Origin: Axinella damicornis
Lineage: Eukaryota; Porifera; Demospongiae; Axinellida; Axinellidae
Assembly (NCBI GenBank): GCA_963931865.1
Contig: OZ007511.1
Coordinates: 3,509,308-3,573,307, forward strand
Direction of reading: 5' to 3'
DNA: 64,000 nucleotides
The notes beneath the pieces were generated by a model. It had not been told where the DNA came from. It made no database searches and saw only the letters and a list, made by a program, of their open reading frames with translations. The first letter of the stretch is position 1. The number at the start of each line of letters is the position of its first letter. Shown in pieces: positions 40,869 to 53,400 of the stretch. The position numbers were made by a program, and so were the translations under genes.

Positions 40869-41711
40869 GAACAGCCTTGGGGTTACGTTGAGCCTTGAGG
40901 TTGTGTTGGATATCCAACTTATGGTTCTTATAGCTGTGGTCTAGGGCATCATCAGGGTCAGGTCAGGGAGTCAGGTGCTGATATGGTCCGAGCTTTGCAA
41001 CTCAAATGTTGGCTATTGGAAGTCTTGTATTGGCTGATGCTTGCTGCTACACACATAGCAGATCATCCTTAACACACTGGTGCCATCAACCAGTCATGAC
41101 AAACCCCTTTGTTCGGTGCAGTAGCCTCCAACAAGTTACTCACGGTAACTCCCTATAACAGTGGCCAATATGTCTTCTACACAAATTGGTGTGCTGTGCA
41201 GTCACTTTCCACAGAGAGCTCCATGGCACGAACTCACCCATGCACTAAACCCATCAAACAGCATCAGATAAGCTATAACTACATGTAAACGAAGCTTGCA
41301 CTCAACTCTCTGATCATCACAGCAGACATGAACTCAGCGCACGTACACTATAGTTATCCCTGTTCTTTTTCTCCCTTACCTGGGCAGTTCACTCTACTCC
41401 GAGCGTAGGCAGGTTCTGTCTCAGGGCGAGGCGAAACAGTCAATCACATGCCACCTTCATGTTCAGGTCAAAGTTTTCGAATTTCCATGTCGATTATTTT
41501 GAACTTCCATTCCCAGAATTCCACACCCGTCTCACATATCACAGGTATGGGAACGAGACAAAACTTACGGCGATGGCTGCATACTACACGATCAAAACAT
41601 TCTAGAATGTAGCACAACAAACTAACAAATGACAAACAGCTTGAAAACTCGGCTCTTCTGGTCTCATGAGCCAGACCACATCGCCTGGTGATGGAGTCTG
41701 GCTCGCAAGAC
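40869..41711. other. Intergenic DNA, nothing recognised
   Basis: Downstream flank of the hydrolase gene. No exon with conserved protein, RNA gene or clear repeat was seen. Confidence 0.45.
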
Positions 41712-41876
41712 TTAGCTATCCATGCAGTGTGTATCTTCAAGATTGACACATGCCCGAGAGTACTCCAGGATGAGGCGGTCGATCCAGGAGAATGGGTTGG
41801 GCACAAGCACCCCTCCTTCAAAGAATGCCACATGCCCACCGTATGTTGTCCTCACAAACATGGCATTGGGGTTGTG

Positions 41877-41948
<72 letters not shown>

Positions 41949-44277
41949 ATGAACATGTGTACATGTATATGAACATGTGTGGGAAAGGATCAGGTGTGCT
42001 CTCCCCTGCTCTCTAGCCTCATTCCCAAGCTCTCTCCTTTCCGGAGAGAGAACCTGGGAACGAGGCTACCTGCCCTCTTCCTCCTTTACTTCCCTCCCCA
42101 ACTCTCCCCTCCCTTCACCTGTGTACTTGGCTGGGATGTCATGCAGGTGTTCAGGGACAACAGGATCGTCGAGAGTATTCACTAGCAGCATCGGAAGCCT
42201 CTCAATCCGGTGCATGAGCTCAACGCAGGACGTCCACTTGTACATGTCCATCACACTGTCAAAACCCTGCACTCGCCTGGAAAAATACTCATCAAACTCA
42301 GCCATGTTAGTCAATGTCAGCATTTTTGTGTCGTCGGGGGGTTGGATTCTGGTCGGATCTAGAGAAAATCCATTGCAGTCATGACCCCCATGTGTTACTT
42401 CACTACATGCGTTGCCATAGTGACTGCCCTTGAGAAGTCTTTGCTTGTGCCGGTAGAACAGTCGCAGCTGTTTCCTGGTGATAATGGCGTTGTACATCCT
42501 GCGCAGGCGTGTCCAGTCATTGAAGTTAGGGGCCACTCTGTGTACAAAGGGGAAGTGAGAGGGGAGGAAGGGAAGGGAGAGAGGAGGAGGGGAGACGGAG
42601 GGAGGGGGGGAGACGGAGGGAGGGGGGGAGACGGAGAGAGGGTGGGAAGAGGACAGAAGGAGAGAGGGGAGAAGGAGTGAGGGGAGGGGGAAGGAATGGA
42701 GGGAACCAACTTTCTCATTTCAGATTTATGGCACGTGCTCTTAACTTTGGGATCTTGGCAAACTGTGCAGTAAACTGAACTACAGTTGTAACGTAGTATA
42801 AACTAGTCTCGGTCCGAGACCCAACCTACCCCAGCGCGGGATAACCAGTCTTGGAACAGGACTATAGATAGACTATAGTACACTAGAGTGCAAACAGAGT
42901 GTAAACAGTGACAACGACACCATAGTGAAACTGCAGATCTAGTCCATCTGCTTACTTGGTGGGGTCATATCCCTGGCAGACAGACACAGCACAGATAAAA
43001 TGTTGCTGTCTCTCCACCTTCTCTCCGAGAAATCGAATCAGGATGCATGCCCCCAAAGAGAAACCTACACCGATGAATTTGCGGTCAGGGAAACGAGAAT
43101 GGAGGCTGTCAAACATGGCAGCTAGGTCACCAGTGCCACCTGGAGTGTGTGTGGGGGGTTAGGGTTAGTGGTTAAAATGAGGAAGGGAGGAGGGAGGGAT
43201 GGAGGGAGGGAGGGAGGGATGGAGGGAGGAGGTGAATGGACTTGCTTGGGGAAGCTACATGTACATGTACATATGTCTATATGACTTTGACATTTTCACG
43301 GACCGTATGTGAATATCCTGTTCCCTGTGAGGGGAGTGTGATCCAGTCCTCCAAGGTGGTTCAGCACAGCCACATGGAACCCTTCCCCCACACACAGGGC
43401 GACAAATGCACGGATGTAGCTGGATTCAGTAGTGTTGCCAATACCTGCAGACAGCATAGCAGGAACACACAGCACGGTAAGTCCAAGTCCACATCAGAAT
43501 TACTGTTATGTCCTTTCTGGTATCCCGTGACCGTAGCTGGACAAATAAGAGACCGATACCCACTGTTATCTATGGGGTATATAGAGGGTGAACCTCCCCC
43601 CTCCCTCTCCCCCACGTGGGAGGAGAGAAAGCGCCTACTCTCCACCCACGTGGGGCTAAGACCACCTATGCAGAAGCTAGAGAGAAATCAAAATCAAAAT
43701 TGCAACACTGCACCTGGACAGACTATGATGGTGTTGTCTCCATGCTCCTCTTCACCAAATACATCATAAGAGAGGGTTGATCCATCCTTCAGGACAAGAT
43801 TGTGCCTCTCTCCTGAGATTTCTGGCACTGAAAAGCGTCCAATCGTGCCAAACACACACGTCTGAATGTGGCCATTCCAACCCCAGAGTACAGGAGGTGA
43901 GTAGCTGGGGAGGAAGGGAAGGAGAAGGAATTGGGCAAAGTAGAGTAAGCAATCACCACTTAATTTTCAAGTCAATACACACAATTTTCAACAACAAGGT
44001 AGTCTCATGTGGCCAGACCCCACCTGGAAGGGAAGGTCTAGTCATCACCAATTGAGTGTGTGATTACAAGCCTCGGGCAATATTTCCAACACTCCCTTTC
44101 ACCATACCTCTTTAGTGTACTGCAAGCACTGGCTACCTGCTCACACAGCCGGGAGCCGGGATGGTAACGGACGTGAGGTTTCTCTCCACTGCCTTGCTCC
44201 CTCCAGAACCTGGTAATCACCAGATACACAACTAGGCCCAAAACAATCAGCGCATAAAGCGTCGAGACGTCCAACAT
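41712..44277 (-). CDS. ABHD1/3-like alpha/beta hydrolase (6 exons, complete)
   Basis: Exons in gene order: 44277-44108, 43904-43714, 43444-43304, 43139-42956, 42537-42119, 41878-41712; 1,272 coding bases, 423 residues, all phases consistent. The N-terminus has one hydrophobic segment (LYALIVLGLVVYLVITRF), a likely membrane anchor. The fold follows: VLWGWNGHIQT, then DNTIIVCPGIGNTTESSYI (oxyanion-side loop). The nucleophile serine is in GVGFSLGA, the acid in LVNTLDDPVVP and the histidine in YGGHVAFFEGG. Family members ABHD1/2/3 are membrane-anchored lipid hydrolases; ABHD3 cleaves medium-chain phosphatidylcholines. I cannot assign a single orthologue. The catalytic triad looks intact. The last acceptor directly follows a (CA)n tract. 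The gene is divergent from SNAPC4, with 196 bp between start codons. Confidence 0.88.
41881..41947. repeat. (TG)33 microsatellite abutting a splice acceptor
   Basis: An uninterrupted TG run. On the gene strand the CA repeat ends in the AG of the acceptor of exon 41878-41712. Confidence 0.9.
42012..42069. mobile_element. CTAGCCTCATTCCCAAG-type short foldback
   Basis: Arms CTCTCTCCTTTCC/GGAGAGAG with outer TAGCCTCATTCCCAAG and CTGGGAACGAGGCTA. Lies in an ABHD-gene intron. Confidence 0.6.
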
Positions 44278-44473
44278 ATTCGTGCATGGGCGCGCCGCCT
44301 AGGTAGACGTAGGAGCAGTCTCATGTTCAGGCATGGGGTCCGGATTGGGAACCAGACTGTCCACAAATTGTGCGGTCAAACCGGAGAATAGGCTATCAAA
44401 TTTTGTGTGTGGCGTCACGAACGTCTGGGACGAGTACGTTGGCGCTACGTTCTATACTCCTGCACAAAGAGTT
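44278..44473. promoter_or_regulatory. Candidate bidirectional promoter between the hydrolase and SNAPC4 genes
   Basis: 196 bp separate the two divergent start codons. It contains GGGCGCGCCGCC near the hydrolase start and GGCGTCACGAACG (CRE-like TGACG on the minus strand). No TATA box was seen. Shared promoter function is inferred from spacing only. Confidence 0.5.
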
Positions 44474-47400
44474 ATGGCATCCATTTCAGAAGATGGCAGC
44501 GAGTGGTCAGATGATGGTATTGACGAGGACCTGCACAGAGACCTCAGCTCGCTACGAGAGGTGCTAGCTGACGAGAGCAGGCCAGGTTAGCCCATTATTT
44601 CGTTGAAGTGGGTGTGTTTGTGTGGGCGAAGCTAGCTGTGACCTAAACTGTGCCACACATGTCCCTCATTAGCCTGAATGTGCTGTGTAATACTTGGTAT
44701 TTTTAACCCTGCCATGGCGAAACTGCATTTGTGGGTGGTTCAAGTAGAAACTGAACCTTGTGTTTTTTAAATAAATTTTTTAGCCTCAGAGACAAAGAAT
44801 CATAGACTCGGTAGAGTCTATATGTAGGGATACGACGTACACGCAATACATGCCAATACAAAAAAATCTCTCCAAATCTCAGAAACGGTACACTTATAAG
44901 CCTTTATAACGACATACCGTTCATCTTCGAGTGTTTTCATGACCAACAAGACACCTCGCATCGCGAAAACCCGTCGCGAAAGTACCACACCAGGCACTCG
45001 CAAAACGGGCAAATTGTTTTTCTTTCTTTCTTTCTTCAGACAACTTAGCTCAACGTTTCCTCAATCTGTCACGATGGTTTTCGCACGAAACAGCAGCATT
45101 TTCAACCGAGCAGTGCAACGTCCCATCGCTTTTTCGCTACCTCCAAGTCTTCACCAGGCGGCTGCAGCTGCCCACTCAATAACTATGGCTTCGTTTGTCA
45201 CGCCATTTTCACGTTTGTACGCATGCGCACTTAAACGATCACTTAGCAACGATACGTAATTATTACTCAAGATCGCTGAATTAGAAACAATGGGGAAGCT
45301 GCGTTGACCGATGTGTTGTCAAACGAGGCACTCTTTATAAGACTGAGGTTAGTCCCTGTATGCATGATTTAGCTAAGCTTATATTGCTACCTATACTGTA
45401 TTCTGTGAGCAGGGTGAATGCCTATCTCAACTCTCAACACCATAATTATGAATGTCCCTAGCTACTATAAACTGCCTATGCCATGGTCTTCAGACAGGGA
45501 GAACTCAAGGGTTTTGTCATTCATCTAGGGAACAGTTGACTTGAGATTCCCGGGCCTGATTCTTCAGCCAATGCTGGAAGTGTAATACTTGAGTAATATA
45601 GTCCATATACCAAGGCAAGGACACCTACTGCCCAGTTGCCTGTGAGGTCACTGACTTCTGCAGCAAACTTCAGCTCAAACATGCGCCTGCTGCCAAAAAA
45701 ATTACATAAACAAGTAATAAAAAACATTAAAAATGTAGAATGATGTAGGGGTACCAGAACGGCAAAAAGTAAGGAAACAAGAGGGATGATCGAACATAAC
45801 AGTGAAGTATACAATCACCCCTACATATCTTTTTTCATTGTACATGTACGAATATATGGAAGATCTCTGTAGGGGTGATTGTATACTTCACTGTTTTGTT
45901 CGATCATCCCTCTTGTTTCCTTACTTTTTGCCGTTCTGGTATCCCTACATCATTCTACATTTTTAATGTTTTTTATTACGAGGGGCAACCGCACTCCTGG
46001 TAGCCGTTGCAACGCCGCGGTTGCCTCGCCGTAGCGAAGCTAAATTATTGCAACTCGTTCCAATTAACGCACATGCCACGTTGCTCAGTCGATCGCGAGC
46101 AATGGCGACCAAAAGGAAGACAAGACTGCACTCACAACTTAGCCAGCACGGTGAGTTTTGGCATGTAAGCGTCAGTTAACGACAGCGATCACGGCTGTGT
46201 GGTCAGAATCTTCGTGTGCCTTTCCTAAGAACGGTACTGCCACCTGAAGTCGAGTCGGAGAGAGCGCTCGAGCAATGGCGGCCACGGCGAGACAAAAGCG
46301 CTTGTATCTCCACCACCAAGGTGAGTTTCAGCACAAGTACAATGTATTATGCATTTGTCTAACTGCATGATCGGGATCACGACGGTGTAGTCAGAATCTC
46401 TGTAGACCTTTCCTGCGTGCTGTGAGGTTTGATTAGGTTATTTATTTACGTGGCACAATTTTTCCTATACCAGGAGTGTAACTTGTACAAATGGCTGTCC
46501 TCACCTGTGAATGTGCAGCTACGTACATGTAGGTAACTTGCATGTATATGTTAGCTTGCATATATAATTAGTGCACAAAGACAAAGCCACACCCACCTTA
46601 ATTGACTGGAATGTGAATATCATTAAGTCATCAGTTTTTTTACTTGAACCACCCATATTTGGAGAGCCGATCTATGTGATGGAATGTGCGTATTCGCATG
46701 TGTATGAAATAATGGGAATGGGCTGTACACCCACATGTAGCCTGCCCACACGAGGGGAAGCAGACTCTATTTAGAGTGGCCTTACCTGTCATGCTTGCTT
46801 GTGTTTCAAAGGGTGTCGCGATGATGGTGGGGGCATTGAGGAGGAAGGAAATCGGCCATTGGAAGGGCTGAAACTCTGCCTCCAGAAGAACCAGCAACTG
46901 CAAACACTGTTGCAGCAACAGCTGGATAGAATTCAGAACAAGCTGGCCGAGAATAGGCACAAGCAGGTTAGGGCTGTTACCGAGGCAATGCCACATGTCA
47001 CTCAACTCCTTGGCTGTTGTGCTTAAACAATGCACCCATTCTGTTCCAATTACATGGCAATTAACGTAGGCTGCAGAATTCGGTGAACATTGGGTGCCGT
47101 CCTATAGCTAGCGTGTAGCTGCATGCATGTCCTTCTAATTAAGTGAAAAGTAAAATTAAATTTCTGTTTAAGTGGTTGGGACTCTGCCCCCAAATGTGAG
47201 CAGATTATAGAAAAGGGGTAACTTTGAACAAAACGCTAAAGTTTATAATTTTCAACTTATCATCATCCACCAATAAGAGCTTTCCCGTTTGGGTTGTAGG
47301 TATACACATATCAGGCTGCCTACTTCACAGATCCAACATTTAAAAGTGCAGGAAGGCTCCTGCCTCAAACGGTGAGGCTCCAAAGTGAGGCATAAAAGGG

Positions 47401-50400
47401 CGATTTTCAACATGCTCACTCAGCCCATACCGGAATTGGGCGGGGCTCTCAATTCCTAGCAAGTGTTAGCAGAATGATGTAAAAATACTTGTGGCTATAG
47501 ATATCGATCACCATAATTATTGAAGAAGGCAGACTACAGAACTGAATGCAAAGTTGTGTAGTCCACTTAAAAAGGCGGATTGGCAGAGACCTTCCCCACT
47601 ACCTACTGGTTATACTTACCTTCCCTTCCACAGTTACTGTCTTGGGGAGTAGTTGTACTTTGTACCAATGTCAGTGACTTTGAGAATGTTTCCATGACTA
47701 GGTGCATCTTCTTTGTCTTCCCAGCACCTTCTGAGAACTCTGCCCCGCAGCAGCCAACGGAGGTGCTTCTCACTCTCACGGTTCACGAGAGGGTTGAGCT
47801 ATTTCAAGGACCACCTTGGAAAGGTAAGCAGCAAAATATGTATTTTAAGGTCTCCCGTAAGAGTCCAAGGGTGCACTGTCTTTGAAGAGGAAGGCGATGT
47901 GCAAGCACTAGGATACATCTATCATCTGGTAACCATGGTGATATTACCTAGGGGTAACACCTGGTCCATTGTGCGTGCTTGTTTTCATCACCCTGCTTGG
48001 TACAGTTGTACCCTTGACTATGCACATGTAGGTGGACTAACCACATCTTACCAATTTTTTGGAAACGTATTTGTCAAAATATTTATTCAGTTGTTGTGTG
48101 AGCGAATATACTGGACAATTCTTACCATGGTTGCCTCACACCCACACACACACACATACACACACACACTCACACAGCCACCCCCCTTCTTTAGTGCAAG
48201 GGCTGATAAGCCCTGGAACTTTTACATCGAAAACTATTGTAAGAATCTGCTAAGGCGAATTTTATGTAGTTTTAGGTGCTCCAGTGGCTTTTACTCTACT
48301 TGCTGTTCTGAGGCTCAATGCACCTGCGTACAATGATACAATCCAAAGCAACAGGTGAGATTCTAACCTGGTGCATCATCTCCCATGAATAGCAAAGGGC
48401 AGAAAGGATAGTAGAAAGGGTCACAGCCCTCCATTATTATCCGTGCGCGCGCATGCGCTGCAAGGGGTAGAGTGATCGCTGTGTCTGTCAGTGGACACAA
48501 AAATGAGCAGTCACACCCTCCATTATTCATGTGTGATAGTGTACCAGGGTTCGAATCCCACCTTAAAGTGCTATCCTCCCTTTGGGAGACCAGCCTTAGG
48601 TTGAAATGGTTGGAGGTTGATACACCTTTCACCTTTGGAGGTAGAGTGAAGAGGTGTCACTGGTTACCATGGATTCCTACAGGGCGCACAGACAAGGAGG
48701 ATGGGAAGCTGAAAATAGGGGTCCGAGACCAGTGTATTCTACTGAAATCTCAGCCTCTGCAGCAGAGGTGAGTAGAGTACTGTGTGGAACTGCTTGGTGA
48801 GCCATTTCTAAATCACCGTGTATATAATGGACTCTTCCCCCTCCCCCTCCCTCCCCCCCTCCCCCCTCCCTCCCTCCCTCCCTCCCTCCCTCCCTCCCTC
48901 CCTCCCTCCCTCCCTCCCTCCCTCCCACCCTCCCTCCCTCCCTCCCTCCCTCCCTCCCTCCCTCCCTCCCTCCCTCCCTCCCTCCCTCCCCGACTCCCTC
49001 CCTCCTCCCTTCATCATTCAGGTTAACCGAAACACAGGACCCTATAGAACAGCGAGAAATAAGAACACAGATTTCAGAGCTGAGGTAACACAGCCATAAC
49101 ATGAACAGTAGAGAACGTGTTCTATGAATGCTGGTTGCTAAGTGATGACAAAGTTTTATTCACATATAGGTACTGACTTCGAGATTATTTTGGCCTACCT
49201 GTAACTGATGTGGATGTATATTTGATACAATGTCTTCTGCCTAGGCATCTCTCTGATACCGAGTTAATGGATGGCGTCACTTCACGGATTGACTGGGAGA
49301 GGGTTGCATTTGAAAGTGTAAGTGTAACATCGTATTGGCAGTTTGCCCAAACCCATTGGGTCTGTACTATTGTAATGTACACGTACCTAAACACACCCTA
49401 GATGTAATTCTGTTGGGTTTTTGTGCTCCAAACTACACAGAGGACTGCACTCAGTTATCCTAAGTACACAGGATAGTTTTGGTTACAATATCTAGTTTCT
49501 TAGCATTGCCTACAGCCAACACCAGGAGCACATGAGGGCAAAGGAGTGTTGAACTACGCGTGCCCCGCCTAGGACATGGGCGTCTTTATTCACTGGACTG
49601 GAGTGGACTGGACTGGACTGGACTGGAGTGGACTGGACTCACCCAAAAATCTGTAAAATGCCTTTTTCAGTGTAGGACAGAAGCTAAGCATACTTATTCA
49701 GTCACTAAAGTTGCTTGCACAGCCTGCTTTCGCGTCTTTGCTAGAGTCGGTAGAGGTCAAAGGTCACGTGCATATTTAATGAGCTTCAGCAATGAGCTGC
49801 AGTCTAGTTGTGGATGATAGAGGGACATTTATTTCTGTTTTCTATGCTTCAGCAAAAGGGTGGAGTTCGATTTCTGCAGTAAACAAATGCTGCTTTAATC
49901 TTTTCATTGAAGCTTATTAAATATGCACGTGACCTTTGACCTCTACCGACTCGAAGAAAGACACGAAAGCAGGCTATGCAAGCAACTTTAGTGAATGAAT
50001 AAGTAAGCTTAGCTTCTGTCCTACACTGAAAAAGGCATTTTAGAGATTTTTGGGAGAGTCCAGTCCACTCCAGTCCAGTCCAGTGAATAAAGACGCCCCT
50101 AGGACATGTAGTAGTCCTTCACACCTCCAAAATTTCACCGTACATATGCAGTTGTAAGGATTTGTGTGAAACCCAGCTAAGTAGGTGTGAAATACAAATT
50201 GGCCTTTGTGCAGCCATAGTTGGACTTACACAGTACCACAAAGGTCTTCCATATAAGGTTTAAACCAAAAGGTGTGAGGGACTACATGTACAACATGTCT
50301 TTACTAGTTCAACGCTCCTTCATGCGTTCCTGCCAACACTGATATTTGGGCATCCGATATTGATCTGGTACTGATCAGATACTGATTCGATACTGTGATC

Positions 50401-53400
50401 GGGTACTGATCCAATACTGATCTGATACTGATCTGATACTGATCCAATCCAATACTGATCCAATACTGATCCAATACTGATCCGATACTGATCCGATACT
50501 GATCTAATCCAATACCGATACTGATCTGATACTGATCCGATACTGGTCCGATTATCGGTGGATCACTACTTGGTAGTGACAGTTCCAGCTGGACTCCTGC
50601 AGGCCTACATGTACCTACAGCCTCGAACCCAGGCACGTCAGAGGGGGAGAGAGCGCCTGGTATCCACTGTTTGTGCATATATACATTTGTATATAATATC
50701 ACAGAGTCGGTAGACTCTGTATGTAGGGATACGACGTACAGGGGTTGTACATGCAATATATGCTAATACAAAATTATATTATAACAAACCCACGTGGTTT
50801 TATGCAGACAACGTCGCTAAACCTTCTGGGTGTCTAGACCACACAACAAATTCACAAAGTGTGATCGCAGCTTTCACTCTCAAGCTTTGAGCTTAGTCTG
50901 TCATCTGTGCCATCAAGGATGAGACTACAATGACTACGCTGTCAACTTGGGCAAACTTCTCACGAAGGGGTATAACACAATGACCTACCAAAACCAGTGG
51001 GTAGCCGAATCTCTTCGTATACGCACCTCAAAGACGCTCTCTGCTCGGGTTCAAGCGTAATCACTGCACATCCATGTTGCTGGACGTACGAAACAGTTGA
51101 GTCTATGTCTTGCATAAAGTCACCGTTATTGACAGAATACGATTGTGATATGGTTATATTCACGTGCACATGTACCTGACATCAAAAACCATGGAGACGA
51201 CGCGGTCTTATTCGGGATTCCCTGAAGTTAAGCACATGCGCAAACAGTGGATACCAGGCGCTCTCTCCCCCCTCTGACAAGCCTGGGTTCGAGATGAGCA
51301 TGTACCTACAAGTGCATTATGATCCCAGCAAACCGTATTGCTTACATCACAGCCCATTACAGGGCACTACTAAGCTCGTTCCCAGACCTTTCATCCAGTG
51401 CGTACATCGCTTCCAGTATCAAAAAGTGATCCGTGCTGGGGTTGGTTCCGTCTGGGACCGAGACTAAGGGCACTACTTATTTGAGGTCTGCTCTCTCCTA
51501 CATGTAGTTTAACAGCTCCAAGTCAGGACGCGACTGTCAGTTACGCTGGGAAAACTGCATCAATCCCGCGTTGAACTCGCAGCCGTGGAGTCGCCGGGAG
51601 GACAAGCTGCTCTACACCCTGGGACAGAAATACCAGTATTGCAACTGGCACATTGTAGCAGAAGAGATGAAGGTGAGTGAGTGTGAGTGTGTGTGTGTGT
51701 GTGTGTTTGTGTGTGTGTGTTTGTGTGCTTGTGTGCTTGTGTGCTTGTAAGCCAGTCTAGCCCCTCTCCGCCAGGCTGGTTATACACGCACGTGGCAAAG
51801 CCGTGCGGAGAGGGTCTAGCAAACATTGCACTAGACCACGTTGCTCTGGAATGCCAATTACATGTACCTGTGAACTGATGAAGTGTCAGCTAGAGTTGAG
51901 GACCTACCGTTGGAGGCATCCAGGTTGGACTACCGGTAGTTTAGCTTGAGTGTAGGCTTTAAGGCACTCTCCGCCGGGCTGATCGCACGCAAGCGGCTTG
52001 GTTTACAATCATGAGAGTCATGAATAACATTGGAACGAATCGCTTCAGTGAGATCTGATTGGTCAGTTGAAATGCAATCAAGTGCAATGTTTGTTAGACC
52101 CTCTCCACCCTCCGCGCGCGGCTTTGCTGTGCGCCCGCTTGACCGGCTAGGAGGAGAGGGACTAGCGGCTAGACTGCTTGTAAGCATGCACATGACCATT
52201 GTGTATACCGTATAGCTGGAAAATTTGGCGGGGAATTTAATTTGGCGGTTTAGCAGATTATGAATGCACCACCAAATTAAATTCTGCCGATATTTTGTCA
52301 TGGCGTGCATGTGGGCGGGGTCTCGTACGGCGACGCTCGAGGTCTCGCGCACGCACTCATAGTACTATAGTACCTCTGTCTCTGATCTGCCAGAAATTGC
52401 GAGTAAGCAAGCAGCTGATCTGCCAGAAGTAGTGAGCAAGCAGCTGATATCTTCCTGGGTACATGGCCACAATGGTGCTCCATCGCATCACTGTTACTGC
52501 TTCGTTACCAATCACACGGCGGTTCCTCTCCCACACTCGCATCCCAGAGGCTTTTGTAGACGTGGTACCTCGAACACAGCTCTCCACCGCAAACTCGGAT
52601 TCCATCGCAGCCTACCGACACAAGACTAGTGATGTAAATCCTTGACTGAAACCCTATCCGTATCCTCCCACTCCCATGTTAGCATATGGATAAATATATC
52701 GATATTCATTTAAGGTAGTAAACATGGGTACCGCGATCTCCGAAACCAAGTTGATGGATAAATGGGCAGCATCAAAGCGTACACAAGTTTCAGCAATACT
52801 TTGCATCAAACTGCTCCCTCTGCTTGAAAATGCCCTAAAACTCAATTTTAAGGCCCTCTACGAAACTGAAAATTTGGACCCTCTCCAAGGCCCCACCCAC
52901 ACTCTGACCCCATCATCAATACACACACAAAACAGGCCCCAAAACTACGGATGGATTTACCACCTGCTCTCCTCACTTGCAGGCTACAGCCCAAAACTCA
53001 CTGCCACCCTCAAAAACAGAGGTTTGGCTACCCTAGGCTTTCAAAAAAAATTCCACGCACACCAACTAAAACCGACTCAAGCCAAGGCCAGTTTCCAAAA
53101 GGTCAACCTACCCCCTGCAAAAATAGGGATGCTTTTCCACGTTCACCTCTCGGTTACCGAGTTTTGGCCACACATCTACTCCCTCTCACCAGCCCAGTCC
53201 AGCTACCAAACCAGCCAAATTCGCCCTAACACGAAAATGGGCGGGGCCTGTAATGCCGAAAGGTCAACTCTCTAGAGTACCTTGGCCAGGGAGCTGTCGG
53301 AGGCTGTTCACTTTCCAGGCTGTTCTTCAGCCACTTCAGCAGACCCACAAACATTCCTGCTCACTCCACCTAGCTATTCACACACAGATAGCCCATCGCC

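Noticed and set aside
48677..49102. Pro/Leu- and Gly/Glu-rich frames on both strands
   Set aside because: Translation of the (CCCT)n microsatellite.
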